From: Clostridia bacterium
GTDB taxonomy: Bacteria > Bacillota > Clostridia > Oscillospirales > Acutalibacteraceae
Assembly: GCA_900768075.1 (NCBI GenBank)
Contig: CAAGBN010000003.1
Location: 1-30,971 of the forward strand
DNA length: 30,971 nt
Direction: 5' to 3'
Of the stretch, positions 1 to 6,962 are shown piece by piece. The translations under genes were made by a program, and so were the position numbers. Each line of letters starts with the position of its first letter. Positions within the stretch are counted from its first letter, which is position 1. The notes under the pieces are model-generated. The model did not search any database. It saw nothing but the letters and a program-made list of their open reading frames with translations, and was not told where the DNA came from.

Positions 1-1269
1 ATTGCTGCACAGCAGATGATTGATACAAAAGAAATGTATGGAAAGACGGGAGGCATTGTTGCCTACCACGCATATATTTCTTTTAAACCGGGAGAGGTTA
101 CTCCCGAAGAAGCACAGCAGGTTGCAATGGAAGTTGCTAACAAGATGTGGGGAGCTGATTACGAAATGGTTGTTGCCACTCACCTCAATGCTAACTGTGT
201 TCACTGTCACATCGTCATTAATTCTGTTTCAATGACTGACGGAAGAAAGATGAATGAAGACAGAGCGATGTACCGTCTGTTCAGAAAGACAAGTGATGAA
301 ATCTGTCTTGAGCACGGATTATCTGTTATTGAAAATCCGAAAGGAAAAAGAATTCCCTACAATGTTTACAAAGCGAAGCAGAAAGGTATTAAAACAAAAT
401 ATGATTATATGCGTGAAGATATTGATTACGCTATTCCGAGAAGCAGAAGTATAAAACAGTTTTTCAGAATTATGAGTCAGAAGGGTTATTGGTTTGATGA
501 CGGCAAGATTGGCTATCGTACCGACAAGCACGGCGTTAAGCTTTCAAACCTTGGTGATGAATACTCTTATGAAAGTCTTTGGGACAGGATTAATCATCAG
601 CGTCTTTATGCGGTGGATGAAAATTTTTATAACTATACCCGTGCAAATAATTATTTGCGTAACCAAACCTTTATTTATTGTTACAAGGGTTATGAGTTTA
701 AAGAATCCGCAGAGAGCTACCGTCACCCTGAAAACTTCAGCAGAACCGTTTCAGATATTACAAAGCTGATTGTGGGCGGTGCCGTACTCGGTGCACCTGT
801 TGTTTCACTTTTATTTCTTGCTCTTCTCTTTGTGGGAGCAATAGCTGAAAAGAACAACTGCAATCCTCATCCGTTCTCGCCGAAGATGAAATACTCTGCA
901 CCGAGGATTGAGTTTATGAACAAGCAGATTGAGCTTGCAATAAATGAAAAGCTTTATGACTTTGCCGAGGTTGATAAATTCATTTCAAGGACTGAAATTC
1001 GTATGGAGGAGCTTAAAACTCAGCGCAATAAAATTTACAATCAGATAAGAAGATGCAAAGACCCGACGGTTAAGGAAGACCTTATTGACCGTCGGGATTT
1101 TCTTACGTCTGAAATATCTGCACTGAGAGAAAAAAATAACATTGCAAAACGCATTATCAAGGACAGACCGGGACTTGAGGAAAGCCTTGAAGCGGAAAAG
1201 GCACTTATCCGTGAATGGTACTTCCCCGAAAGAGCACATGTCAAAGAAAAACATTATGAAGGGAGGTAG
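1..1269 (+). CDS. MOBP-type relaxase/mobilization nuclease, 5' end cut by window edge
   Basis: The relaxase nicks the element's transfer origin and covalently holds the strand during mobilization. The reading frame is open from base 1; the first in-window ATG at 16 is internal, because the conserved family stretch (QMIDTKEMYGK, then SFKPGE) already surrounds it, so perhaps 40-60 N-terminal residues with the catalytic Tyr are missing. The metal-binding HxH is seen as VHCHIVIN about 60 residues after the ATG. Counted from that ATG, residues 251-278 are a clear hydrophobic segment, followed by a charged, probably coiled-coil tail. The gene is followed after 5 nt by a small ORF with its own ribosome-binding site (GGGAGG) inside the last relaxase codons. 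Confidence 0.9.
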   Translation: MAAQQMIDTKEMYGKTGGIVAYHAYISFKPGEVTPEEAQQVAMEVANKMWGADYEMVVATHLNANCVHCHIVINSVSMTDGRKMNEDRAMYRLFRKTSDEICLEHGLSVIENPKGKRIPYNVYKAKQKGIKTKYDYMREDIDYAIPRSRSIKQFFRIMSQKGYWFDDGKIGYRTDKHGVKLSNLGDEYSYESLWDRINHQRLYAVDENFYNYTRANNYLRNQTFIYCYKGYEFKESAESYRHPENFSRTVSDITKLIVGGAVLGAPVVSLLFLALLFVGAIAEKNNCNPHPFSPKMKYSAPRIEFMNKQIELAINEKLYDFAEVDKFISRTEIRMEELKTQRNKIYNQIRRCKDPTVKEDLIDRRDFLTSEISALREKNNIAKRIIKDRPGLEESLEAEKALIREWYFPERAHVKEKHYEGR

Positions 1270-1274
1270 ATATT

Positions 1275-1460
1275 ATGAATGCTGAAGAGCTTTGCAAGAA
1301 AATATAGGAAGAGAAAAAGTCTGACAATGAAGAGTACTACGAGGAAGAAATGTCTTCGCAGGAATATCTTAATAAATATTTCAACACACCGTATTTTTCA
1401 TTCAGAAAATACTTTAGACTTTGTGATGAAGAGAGAAGAAAATTTAACAGATATTATTAA
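1275..1460 (+). pseudogene. Small acidic ORF interrupted by an in-frame TAG at codon 11
   Basis: A strong ribosome-binding site GGGAGG (1261-1266) sits 8 nt before ATG 1275. The frame reads MNAEELCKKI, then TAG at 1305-1307, then continues in the same frame for 50 codons with coherent protein-like content (EEYYEEEMSSQEYLNKYF, then FRKYFRLCDEERRKF) to TAA at 1458-1460. A single C-to-T change (CAG to TAG) would explain it. I do not recognise the family. Its position directly behind the relaxase suggests an accessory element gene. A sequencing error or a genuine short peptide are the alternatives. Confidence 0.5.
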
Positions 1461-1534
1461 TCAGGTTAAGGAAAAACTTGGTTTAAAAACCAAACAATTA
1501 CCAATAATAATTAACGAGAGGAAGTGATAACTTA

Positions 1535-1783
1535 ATGCTCACAAAATCCCAGCTTGATCTCTGCAAGGCTGCTGAGATAGCTCTTTGCGATAAAAATAAT
1601 CTGACTGATTTAAGAGATATTACAATAGATAAAAGCAAAAGCGTCAGGGAGAGAATAGAGAACTTTACCGGTCAGGTAAAAAATCCTTATCTCTTCAAGG
1701 TCGGAGATGTTATCGTAAAAGTAGCATATAGTGGCGGTAAAGATTTTTCGGGTGCATTGAGCAGCGCTCTTTGTTCCTGCTGA
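1535..1783 (+). CDS. Small conserved protein of Clostridial mobile elements (DUF6870-like)
   Basis: This is an 82-residue protein with a GAGGAAG ribosome-binding site just upstream. The pattern LTDLRDITIDKSKSVRERI, then NPYLFKVGDVIVKVAYS, resembles a small protein family that I associate with relaxase/recombinase neighbourhoods (DUF6870). That family name is from memory and not checked. Its biochemical role is unknown. The final residues (SSALCSC) look unlike the usual tail, so the C-terminus may be altered. It lies between the relaxase and the recombinase, in the same direction, and about 120 nt precede the recombinase start. Confidence 0.6.
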   Translation: MLTKSQLDLCKAAEIALCDKNNLTDLRDITIDKSKSVRERIENFTGQVKNPYLFKVGDVIVKVAYSGGKDFSGALSSALCSC

Positions 1784-1815
1784 AATATTTACCAAAAGCT
1801 AAATTAAAATTTTTA

Positions 1816-1844
1816 TTGAAATATAAGCGGAAGTATGCTACAAT
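1816..1844 (+). promoter_or_regulatory. Sigma-A type promoter of the serine recombinase
   Basis: TTGAAA at 1816-1821 and TACAAT at 1839-1844 are separated by 17 nt. The recombinase start codon is 62 nt downstream of the -10 box. Confidence 0.55.
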
Positions 1845-1874
1845 CCATTTGTAAGATTTGTGGTGCTTCCGCTT
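1825..1874. repeat. 9-bp perfect inverted repeat across the recombinase promoter
   Basis: AAGCGGAAG (1825-1833) and CTTCCGCTT (1866-1874) are exact reverse complements 32 nt apart. The left arm lies in the -35/-10 spacer and the right arm in the leader, so a single transcript from this promoter would not contain both arms. This favours a DNA-level role (operator or recombinase site) over an RNA hairpin. Confidence 0.5.
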
Positions 1875-1906
1875 GATCTATATATAGACAAACGGAGGTT
1901 ATACTA

Positions 1907-3601
1907 ATGTATTCAAAATATAAGGATTATTTAGAGCAGCCTCAAAGGGAACTTAAAACCTGGAAGGCTGCTCTTTATATTCGTCTGTCACGCGAGGACG
2001 GAGATAAATCAGAAAGCTATTCCATCACATCACAGCGTGAAATTTTAAAGGAATATCTTAAGCTTCATCCCGATATTGAAGCACACGGTTTTTATGTTGA
2101 TGACGGTTGGAGCGGTACTAACTTTGACCGCCCCGGATTTGTTCGTATGATGGAAGATATTTATGCAGGTACGGTTAACTGTGTTGTTGTAAAGGATTTG
2201 TCCCGTTTCGGACGAAATTACACCGATGCGGGTAATTATCTTGATAATGTATTCGTAAGATTAAAGGTGCGTTTTATTGCTCTTAACAACGGAATTGATA
2301 CCGCTTCAAACAGTATGAATGCGGCAACTCAATGCATTTCTGTAGGCGTGACCAACGTTATAAACGAAAGCCTTGCGGCAACTACTTCTGTCAATGTGCG
2401 TGGTACTCTCAATGTGAACAGAGCACAGGGGAAATTTATCGGCTCTTTTCCGACCTACGGATATTTAAAGGATCCTAATGACCATCATCAGCTTATTATC
2501 GATGAAGAAACTGCACCTGTTGTTCGTATGATTTTTGAAAGATTCATAGCAGGACAAAGCATTATCGGTATTGCAAAAACTCTTAACGATGAAGGTATAC
2601 CCAATCCGTCAATGTACAAAAGGCTGAAAGGTCTTAATTACCGTCATCCTATGGGCAAGAGTAATGACGGCTTGTGGCACGACAGCTCTGTACGCAGAAT
2701 CTTACAGAACGAAATGTATATCGGAAATATGGTACAGGGCAAGAACACGACAATCAGCTACAAAATCAAGCAATGCAGAGCAATACCCAAGGACGAGTGG
2801 ATTGTAGTTGAAAACACCCACGAAGCCATTATTGATAAGGATACCTTTAATAAAGCTCAGTCGCTTTTCAGAAAGAATATCCGTTCATCGCCCGTCAAAA
2901 AAGAGGTTGATTTGTTTTCGGGACTTGTGCGATGTGCCGATTGCCACCGTATAATGAACAAGAAAACCAATACTCATTCATACGGTACTTACCGTTATTA
3001 CAGATGCATGACATCAAGGAAAATGAGTAAGGATGCTTGCACCAATCACACAATCCGTATTGATAAGCTTGAAACTGCAGTGCTTGTAACCTTGCAGAAA
3101 ATGATTGATACTGCTATTGAATTTGATGAAATACTTGAAATTATCAATCAAAGCAGTAAGCGAAAAAAGGAGTCAACTCATCTGCAGAAGATGATAAAAA
3201 CTCAGTCTGCCGAGCGTGAGAAATGCATAAAAATGTCCCTTGATTTATATCCTGACTGGAAGCAAGGCGTAATTACAAGGGAAGAATATATGCAGTTAAA
3301 AGCCAACCTCACGGAGAAAATCGAGTCGATAGACAGTACAATAAAAAGTCTGACAAAAACGGCAGAAGAATACGCTCAAGGTCTGAACAGTGAAAATGAG
3401 TTTATCTCGCATTTCAAGCAGTACGGAAATATTGAGTCACTTAACAGACCTATGGTTGTTGAACTGATTGATGAAATTCTTGTTCACGAGGGCGGCAACA
3501 TTACCATTAAATTCAAGTTCAACGATGCTTATGAGAATGTGGTTAACTATATAGAAATGAATAAAGAAATCGTTGAAGAGGCAGATAAGAAATCTGCGTA
3601 A
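1907..3601 (+). CDS. Large serine recombinase (TnpX/TndX-like integrase)
   Basis: This 564-residue protein should integrate and excise the element by serine recombination. The resolvase catalytic domain spans about 20-170, with nucleophile Ser28 in YIRLSRE, the partner motif DLSRFGRNY (Arg100 region), and the GWSGTNFDRPGF motif. A recombinase domain follows (about 180-290), then a zinc ribbon (CADC and a later Cys pair, about 340-385), and a charged coiled-coil region (about 395-480). The stretch after the catalytic domain, VINESLAATTSVNVRG, differs from the more common NEYYARD-type sequence, so this is a divergent branch. The ATG has a good upstream site (CGGAGG). It is the closest recombinase to the spoVAD junction and the best candidate for having made it. 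Confidence 0.93.
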   Translation: MYSKYKDYLEQPQRELKTWKAALYIRLSREDGDKSESYSITSQREILKEYLKLHPDIEAHGFYVDDGWSGTNFDRPGFVRMMEDIYAGTVNCVVVKDLSRFGRNYTDAGNYLDNVFVRLKVRFIALNNGIDTASNSMNAATQCISVGVTNVINESLAATTSVNVRGTLNVNRAQGKFIGSFPTYGYLKDPNDHHQLIIDEETAPVVRMIFERFIAGQSIIGIAKTLNDEGIPNPSMYKRLKGLNYRHPMGKSNDGLWHDSSVRRILQNEMYIGNMVQGKNTTISYKIKQCRAIPKDEWIVVENTHEAIIDKDTFNKAQSLFRKNIRSSPVKKEVDLFSGLVRCADCHRIMNKKTNTHSYGTYRYYRCMTSRKMSKDACTNHTIRIDKLETAVLVTLQKMIDTAIEFDEILEIINQSSKRKKESTHLQKMIKTQSAEREKCIKMSLDLYPDWKQGVITREEYMQLKANLTEKIESIDSTIKSLTKTAEEYAQGLNSENEFISHFKQYGNIESLNRPMVVELIDEILVHEGGNITIKFKFNDAYENVVNYIEMNKEIVEEADKKSA

Positions 3602-3606
3602 TATTA

Positions 3607-3672
3607 TCAATAGGGTATATTTATTATTTGTGATAATAATATTTATCAAAATACTACAATATACCCTATTGA
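3607..3672. repeat. 14-bp perfect inverted repeat overlapping a promoter (candidate operator)
   Basis: TCAATAGGGTATAT (3607-3620) and ATATACCCTATTGA (3659-3672) are exact inverted copies with a 38-nt AT-rich spacer. The right arm overlaps the -35 box of the kinase operon promoter. Such a placement suits autoregulation by the DNA-binding partner encoded in the same operon, which is inference. It could also act as a weak terminator for the recombinase gene, but no T-run follows. Confidence 0.6.
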
Positions 3673-3697
3673 CAAAAATAAAATTATAATTTATACT
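3669..3697 (+). promoter_or_regulatory. Consensus sigma-A promoter of the kinase operon
   Basis: TTGACA (3669-3674), a 17-nt spacer, and TATACT (3692-3697). An AAGGAG ribosome-binding site (3705-3710) follows closely, so the leader would be very short. Confidence 0.75.
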
Positions 3698-3718
3698 ATA
3701 AAACAAGGAGTTGTTATA

Positions 3719-4573
3719 ATGGATTTTTCAAACTACGAAGTGAGTAATACATATTTTGGCGGAAGCGAAAAGAAAATAGGGCTGATTATCAGCGGAAGTG
3801 AATATATGATTAAATTTCAGAAGCAAACGGAGTTCGGCAAAAGGAACAATCATATATCAGAGTACATTGGCTCTCACATTTTCGAGCTTCTCGGTTTTAA
3901 AGTGCAGGAAACTTATCTCGGCACATATAAGGGTGAACAGGTTGTTGCCTGTAAAAACTTTATAGAAGACGGTTATCAGTTTGTTCCTTTCAATGATGTA
4001 GGTGAGAGCACTTTAGACCAGGACAAGGAAAGATATCAGTATTCTTATACGGATATTATGAAAATGCTCCGTGATAATTCAAAGCTTACAAATGTTGATG
4101 AAACCATTGAGGCATTCTGGCAATTGTTTATTGTTGATGCTCTTCTCGGTAACTTTGACCGTCACGGTGCTAACTGGGGATTCTTGAAGAAGGACAACAA
4201 ATACACCCTTGCTCCCATTTTTGATAATGGTTCATCGTTATTTCCTAATATGACAGATGAAGATGAAATGAAAGAGATTATGGGTTCACAGGAAGAAACC
4301 GACAAACGAATATTTACATTCCCCACATCACAAATCAAGCTCCAAGGCAAGAAAAGCTCATATTATGATGTTATTCACAGCCTCGAATTTGAAGAGTGCA
4401 ACAAAGCATTGGCGAATGTATATAAGCGTATTTCCATAGAAAAAATAAACGAATTTATTGATAATGATGTTATGTTTATTACTGACTTACAAAAAGAATT
4501 TTATAAGCACATGATAAAAAGCAGATTTGAGAAAATTATCGAAGCATCTTTTGAAAATCTGATTAAGAGGTGA
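3719..4573 (+). CDS. HipA/CtkA-like serine/threonine kinase
   Basis: This is a 284-residue protein with kinase features of the HipA_C/CtkA type. A Gly-containing loop (YFGGSEKKIG, 12-21) is followed by a candidate ATP-binding Lys32, Glu48 in NHISEYIGSHI, the catalytic loop LLGNFDRHGANWGFL (Asp147, Asn152), and the metal-binding APIFDNGSSL (Asp169). Family members phosphorylate proteins; HipA toxins act on glutamyl-tRNA synthetase, and CtkA is a secreted Helicobacter kinase. It starts at once with the kinase N-lobe and lacks the N-terminal domain of full HipA proteins. The next gene begins 4 nt later, so the two form a unit. Toxin function is inferred from family and layout. Confidence 0.8.
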   Translation: MDFSNYEVSNTYFGGSEKKIGLIISGSEYMIKFQKQTEFGKRNNHISEYIGSHIFELLGFKVQETYLGTYKGEQVVACKNFIEDGYQFVPFNDVGESTLDQDKERYQYSYTDIMKMLRDNSKLTNVDETIEAFWQLFIVDALLGNFDRHGANWGFLKKDNKYTLAPIFDNGSSLFPNMTDEDEMKEIMGSQEETDKRIFTFPTSQIKLQGKKSSYYDVIHSLEFEECNKALANVYKRISIEKINEFIDNDVMFITDLQKEFYKHMIKSRFEKIIEASFENLIKR

Positions 4574-4577
4574 AAAA

Positions 4578-5360
4578 ATGAACTGTTACGAGGTTGATGC
4601 TCTTATATGCCTTAAGGATGACCTGGGTATAGAGTATGTTGTATCGGAAATTGAATATAAGATATGGAAGAACGAAGAGTTTGAATACAGATTCAGACCT
4701 AAATTTTCTGTTATTGACCTTTTAGATACTTCTCTGTTTCAGGGTATTCCCGGCATTGATTTAGATTTGAGGAAGGAGGAATACATACGAAAGAATGCTG
4801 TTCCTACCTTCATTTCGGAAAGAGCACCGGCTTCTAACAGACAGGAGCTTTGGAAGCTGCTTGAAGATTGTAATATGCAATACCTTAATCAGCTTGAATG
4901 GTTAATCAGAACGGACACAAAGTATATCGGTGACCGATTATATGTAAGAAAGCCTTACACACAAAGCATTTCTGATACAGTTAATCTTGACAATGAAATA
5001 TCAAAGTTAAAAAGATCTTATGATATTTACAGAAAGCTGCTTGACGGAATCTGTGCAGGCTTCAATATTGAATCTGACGGCTTTTTAATTAACGACAGCA
5101 ACCGTAAGACTTGTTATGATTTGCTTTACCGATTATTCAGACGAGAGTCCGAGCGTTTAAGAAAGCTTCAGAGCGACGGTATAAGCAAGGCAAAGAGCGA
5201 GGGTAAGTATCAAGGCAGAAAGTCAATTAGTGTTGATGACACAAAGCTTTACGAAGTATGGCGCAAGTACGAAAGCAAGAAGATTACACTTGAAGAAGCA
5301 ACTAATCTGCTGAATATCAGTGTATCCACATTTTACAGAAGAATAAAGAAGTTCCAATAA
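4578..5360 (+). CDS. Kinase-partner protein with a resolvase-type helix-turn-helix tail
   Basis: This is a 260-residue protein of unrecognised N-terminal family. Residues about 190-260 look like the end of a small serine recombinase: a basic linker (GISKAKSEGKYQGRKS) and a helix-turn-helix (EEATNLLNISVSTFYRRI). No resolvase catalytic domain precedes it. Instead, about 190 residues include PTFISERAPASNRQELW and LEWLIRTDTKYIGD, which remind me of the N-terminal substrate-recognition part of Clostridial HipA proteins (the R-x-IPASR then YWI pattern). It is translationally close to the kinase gene. The likely role is antitoxin or specificity subunit and repressor of the promoter at 3669-3697; this is inference. 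Confidence 0.6.
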   Translation: MNCYEVDALICLKDDLGIEYVVSEIEYKIWKNEEFEYRFRPKFSVIDLLDTSLFQGIPGIDLDLRKEEYIRKNAVPTFISERAPASNRQELWKLLEDCNMQYLNQLEWLIRTDTKYIGDRLYVRKPYTQSISDTVNLDNEISKLKRSYDIYRKLLDGICAGFNIESDGFLINDSNRKTCYDLLYRLFRRESERLRKLQSDGISKAKSEGKYQGRKSISVDDTKLYEVWRKYESKKITLEEATNLLNISVSTFYRRIKKFQ

Positions 5361-5435
5361 GCAACAGCGTGCGGAGTAAAATCTGAACGTTGCTTACAAT
5401 TAAAATAGTTAGATAAAGTTTATAGGTGTATTAAG

Positions 5436-5464
5436 TTGACGAAAATCTGTCACTATGATAAAAT
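5436..5464 (+). promoter_or_regulatory. Sigma-A type promoter of the lipoprotein gene
   Basis: TTGACG (5436-5441), a 17-nt spacer and TAAAAT (5459-5464), 30 nt before the GTG start of the lipoprotein. Confidence 0.55.
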
Positions 5465-5494
5465 TATTAATCATTATAAATAAGAGGTTTTATT

Positions 5495-6361
5495 GTGAAA
5501 ATAGCAAAGATTTTAACTTTAGTTTTATTATGCGTTTTTCTTTTAGCTTCATGTGGAAAGGAAGAAAATTCTTCTGTATCTTCTGCAGAAGTTGAAACTA
5601 CTGTCATAGAAAAAATTCAGTCCAATGATTTTTATTCAAAAACTAATCAAACTGTTGATTGGGGAAAATACCAGTTTGAATTACCTTTAAGTTGGCAGTA
5701 CGAATTTACTAAAGATAGTATAGGTGTATATATTTATCCGGATAAAGAAAAACCACCTGTCTTTTGTTTTACACCATTAGAAACAACAGGTAAATATGAC
5801 TTGACCAATAAAGAGATACAAGTGTCTTTGGTGTCATCGATAATGGATAATTTTAAGAAACAATTGGGTGAATGTGAGTTTATTAATTATAACGTTCCGG
5901 AGAAGTATGTTGAATTATCAGATGGCTCAAAACTAAACGTTACAGGAAGATATTCACTTTATATAACTTGTTCGTCAACAATTAACGGTAAGCCTTGTAT
6001 CGGATATGTTATAGCTTTCTATTTGAATGATACACTCTATTCTTTTAACTTGTTTGAGTATAATGATTCAACGATTGGATTCTTTGAAGATTTAGAGCGT
6101 ATTATAAAAACAATTAAGCTCAAAGAAACTAGTATTGAAACTACTGATGCAATCAATGATGAAACAACAAAAGAAACAACAGAAGATAGCATTTTTGAAA
6201 CAACAGAAAAAATGGAAAATTATGTGTATATAACAAATAGCGGTTCGAAATACCATACAGCTACTTGTAGGTGGGTGTCAAAATCATGTATCAAAATATT
6301 ATATGATGATGCTAAATCTAAAGGTTATACACCGTGTGGAACTTGTAATCCTGGTTTTTGA
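5495..6361 (+). CDS. Secreted lipoprotein with a C-terminal YH/Cys domain
   Basis: This is a 288-residue protein starting at GTG behind AAGAGG. A signal peptide with lipobox LLASC (Cys20) predicts lipid anchoring at the outer membrane face. A Ser/Glu/Thr-rich spacer leads to a globular region (about 45-210), then a Thr/Glu-rich linker (ETTKETTEDS), and a C-terminal module of about 45 residues with GSKYHTATCRW and GYTPCGTCNP. That module, with its conserved Tyr-His and three or four Cys, recurs at the ends of many Firmicute surface and nuclease proteins and probably binds metal. The gene looks clearly more AT-rich than its neighbours. It has its own promoter and terminator, which suits cargo of the mobile element. 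Confidence 0.8.
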   Translation: MKIAKILTLVLLCVFLLASCGKEENSSVSSAEVETTVIEKIQSNDFYSKTNQTVDWGKYQFELPLSWQYEFTKDSIGVYIYPDKEKPPVFCFTPLETTGKYDLTNKEIQVSLVSSIMDNFKKQLGECEFINYNVPEKYVELSDGSKLNVTGRYSLYITCSSTINGKPCIGYVIAFYLNDTLYSFNLFEYNDSTIGFFEDLERIIKTIKLKETSIETTDAINDETTKETTEDSIFETTEKMENYVYITNSGSKYHTATCRWVSKSCIKILYDDAKSKGYTPCGTCNPGF

Positions 6362-6369
6362 TATGTTTT

Positions 6370-6401
6370 GAGGCTACACTAAAAGTAGCCTCTCTTTTTT
6401 T
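6370..6401 (+). terminator. Intrinsic terminator after the lipoprotein gene
   Basis: GAGGCTAC and GTAGCCTC form a perfect 8-bp stem with a 7-nt loop, followed by TCTTTTTTT. Confidence 0.9.
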
Positions 6402-6541
6402 GCTTTGCAACAATTTTATTAAATTTGTCTACAAAATACCCATTATAGTCTTCTTTTCATTGCAACCACCCCATAGCAGCACCCATAATCGAAGTCCCGA
6501 AAACCCAGTAAAATAGGCACTTTTGAGGTTTTGAAAAATTT

Positions 6542-6586
6542 TATGGTTTTCTCTTGACATTTACCCCTGCCGCCAAGAAAACCATA
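6542..6586. other. Candidate attachment site (attR-like dyad at element/spoVAD junction)
   Basis: TATGGTTTTC (6542-6551) and GAAAACCATA (6577-6586) are exact inverted arms. The symmetry is extended by TTG (6554-6556) against CAA (6574-6576) with two bases out of register. The centre is about 6564, and similarity to SpoVAD begins at codon 6563. Large serine recombinases bind such imperfect dyads with the crossover in the middle, where the left half comes from the element and the right half from the target. The call rests on position and symmetry only. Confidence 0.55.
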
Positions 6587-6958
6587 GCTGACTTTCTCGC
6601 TGATACGGGCACTAAGCCTACGGATTACGATGCGATTTTCACAGGCGACCTTGGCAGTGTAGGCACTGAGCTTCTTTATGAGCTTATGCTCAGGGAAGAG
6701 GGCTTGGATATCGAGTCGGTACACAAGGACTGCGGACTTATGATATTTGACCGTAAAAGGCAGGATGTTCACGCAGGGGGCTCGGGCTGCGGTTGCAGCG
6801 CAAGTGTGCTGTGCTCTCATATTTTATCGGGGATGCATCAGGGGAAATACAGAAACATTCTTTTTGTGGCAACGGGTGCGCTTATGTCAACAGTGTCATC
6901 ACTGCAGGGACAGAGCATTCCGGGAATTGCGCATCTCGTGAATTTCAGAAAGGGGTGA
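6563..6958 (+). pseudogene. spoVAD: 3' part of spoVAD, cut by the mobile element
   Basis: SpoVAD is a thiolase-fold protein of the SpoVA channel that takes up dipicolinic acid into the forespore. This piece encodes only the last ~130 of the usual ~340 residues: TPAAKKTIADF, YDAIFTGDLGSVG, DCGLMIFDRKRQDVHAGGSG, GCGCSASV, ILFVATGALMS and QSIPGIAHLV. The frame is open upstream to a TGA at 6524-6526, but the only start there is TTG 6554 with no ribosome-binding site, so the fragment is probably not translated as it stands. The N-terminal ~200 residues should lie beyond the left end of the element if this is a simple insertion. Downstream come a small ORF and spoVAE, as expected for a spoVA operon. 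Confidence 0.88.
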
Positions 6959-6962
6959 CAGG

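Larger units (their letters stand above)
1..6564. mobile_element. Right-hand part of an integrated mobilizable element (IME/ICE), left end outside window
   Basis: The block contains a relaxase, a large serine recombinase, small element-type ORFs, a kinase/DNA-binding gene pair and a lipoprotein, all on the plus strand, and it stops exactly where the C-terminal part of SpoVAD begins. A recombinase near one end with the relaxase further in is the usual layout of serine-recombinase IMEs and ICEs. No type IV secretion genes are in the window, so whether it is an autonomous ICE cannot be judged. The right boundary is placed at the centre of a dyad (6542-6586) and is inferred; the left boundary is not in the window. 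Confidence 0.8.

Noticed and set aside
1426..1527. Alternative small ORF starting MKREENLTDIINQVKEKLG in the frame of the relaxase
   Set aside because: It has no ribosome-binding site and overlaps the better-supported small ORF at 1275-1460. It may be a remnant, but I cannot support it as a gene.
5358..5396. TAAGCAAC ... GTTGCTTA inverted repeat after the kinase-partner gene as a terminator
   Set aside because: The stem is 8 bp with a 23-nt loop and no T-run, so it is too weak to list as a terminator.
6443..6820. 125-residue minus-strand ORF
   Set aside because: It runs antisense through the element junction and the conserved spoVAD frame, so it is a shadow.
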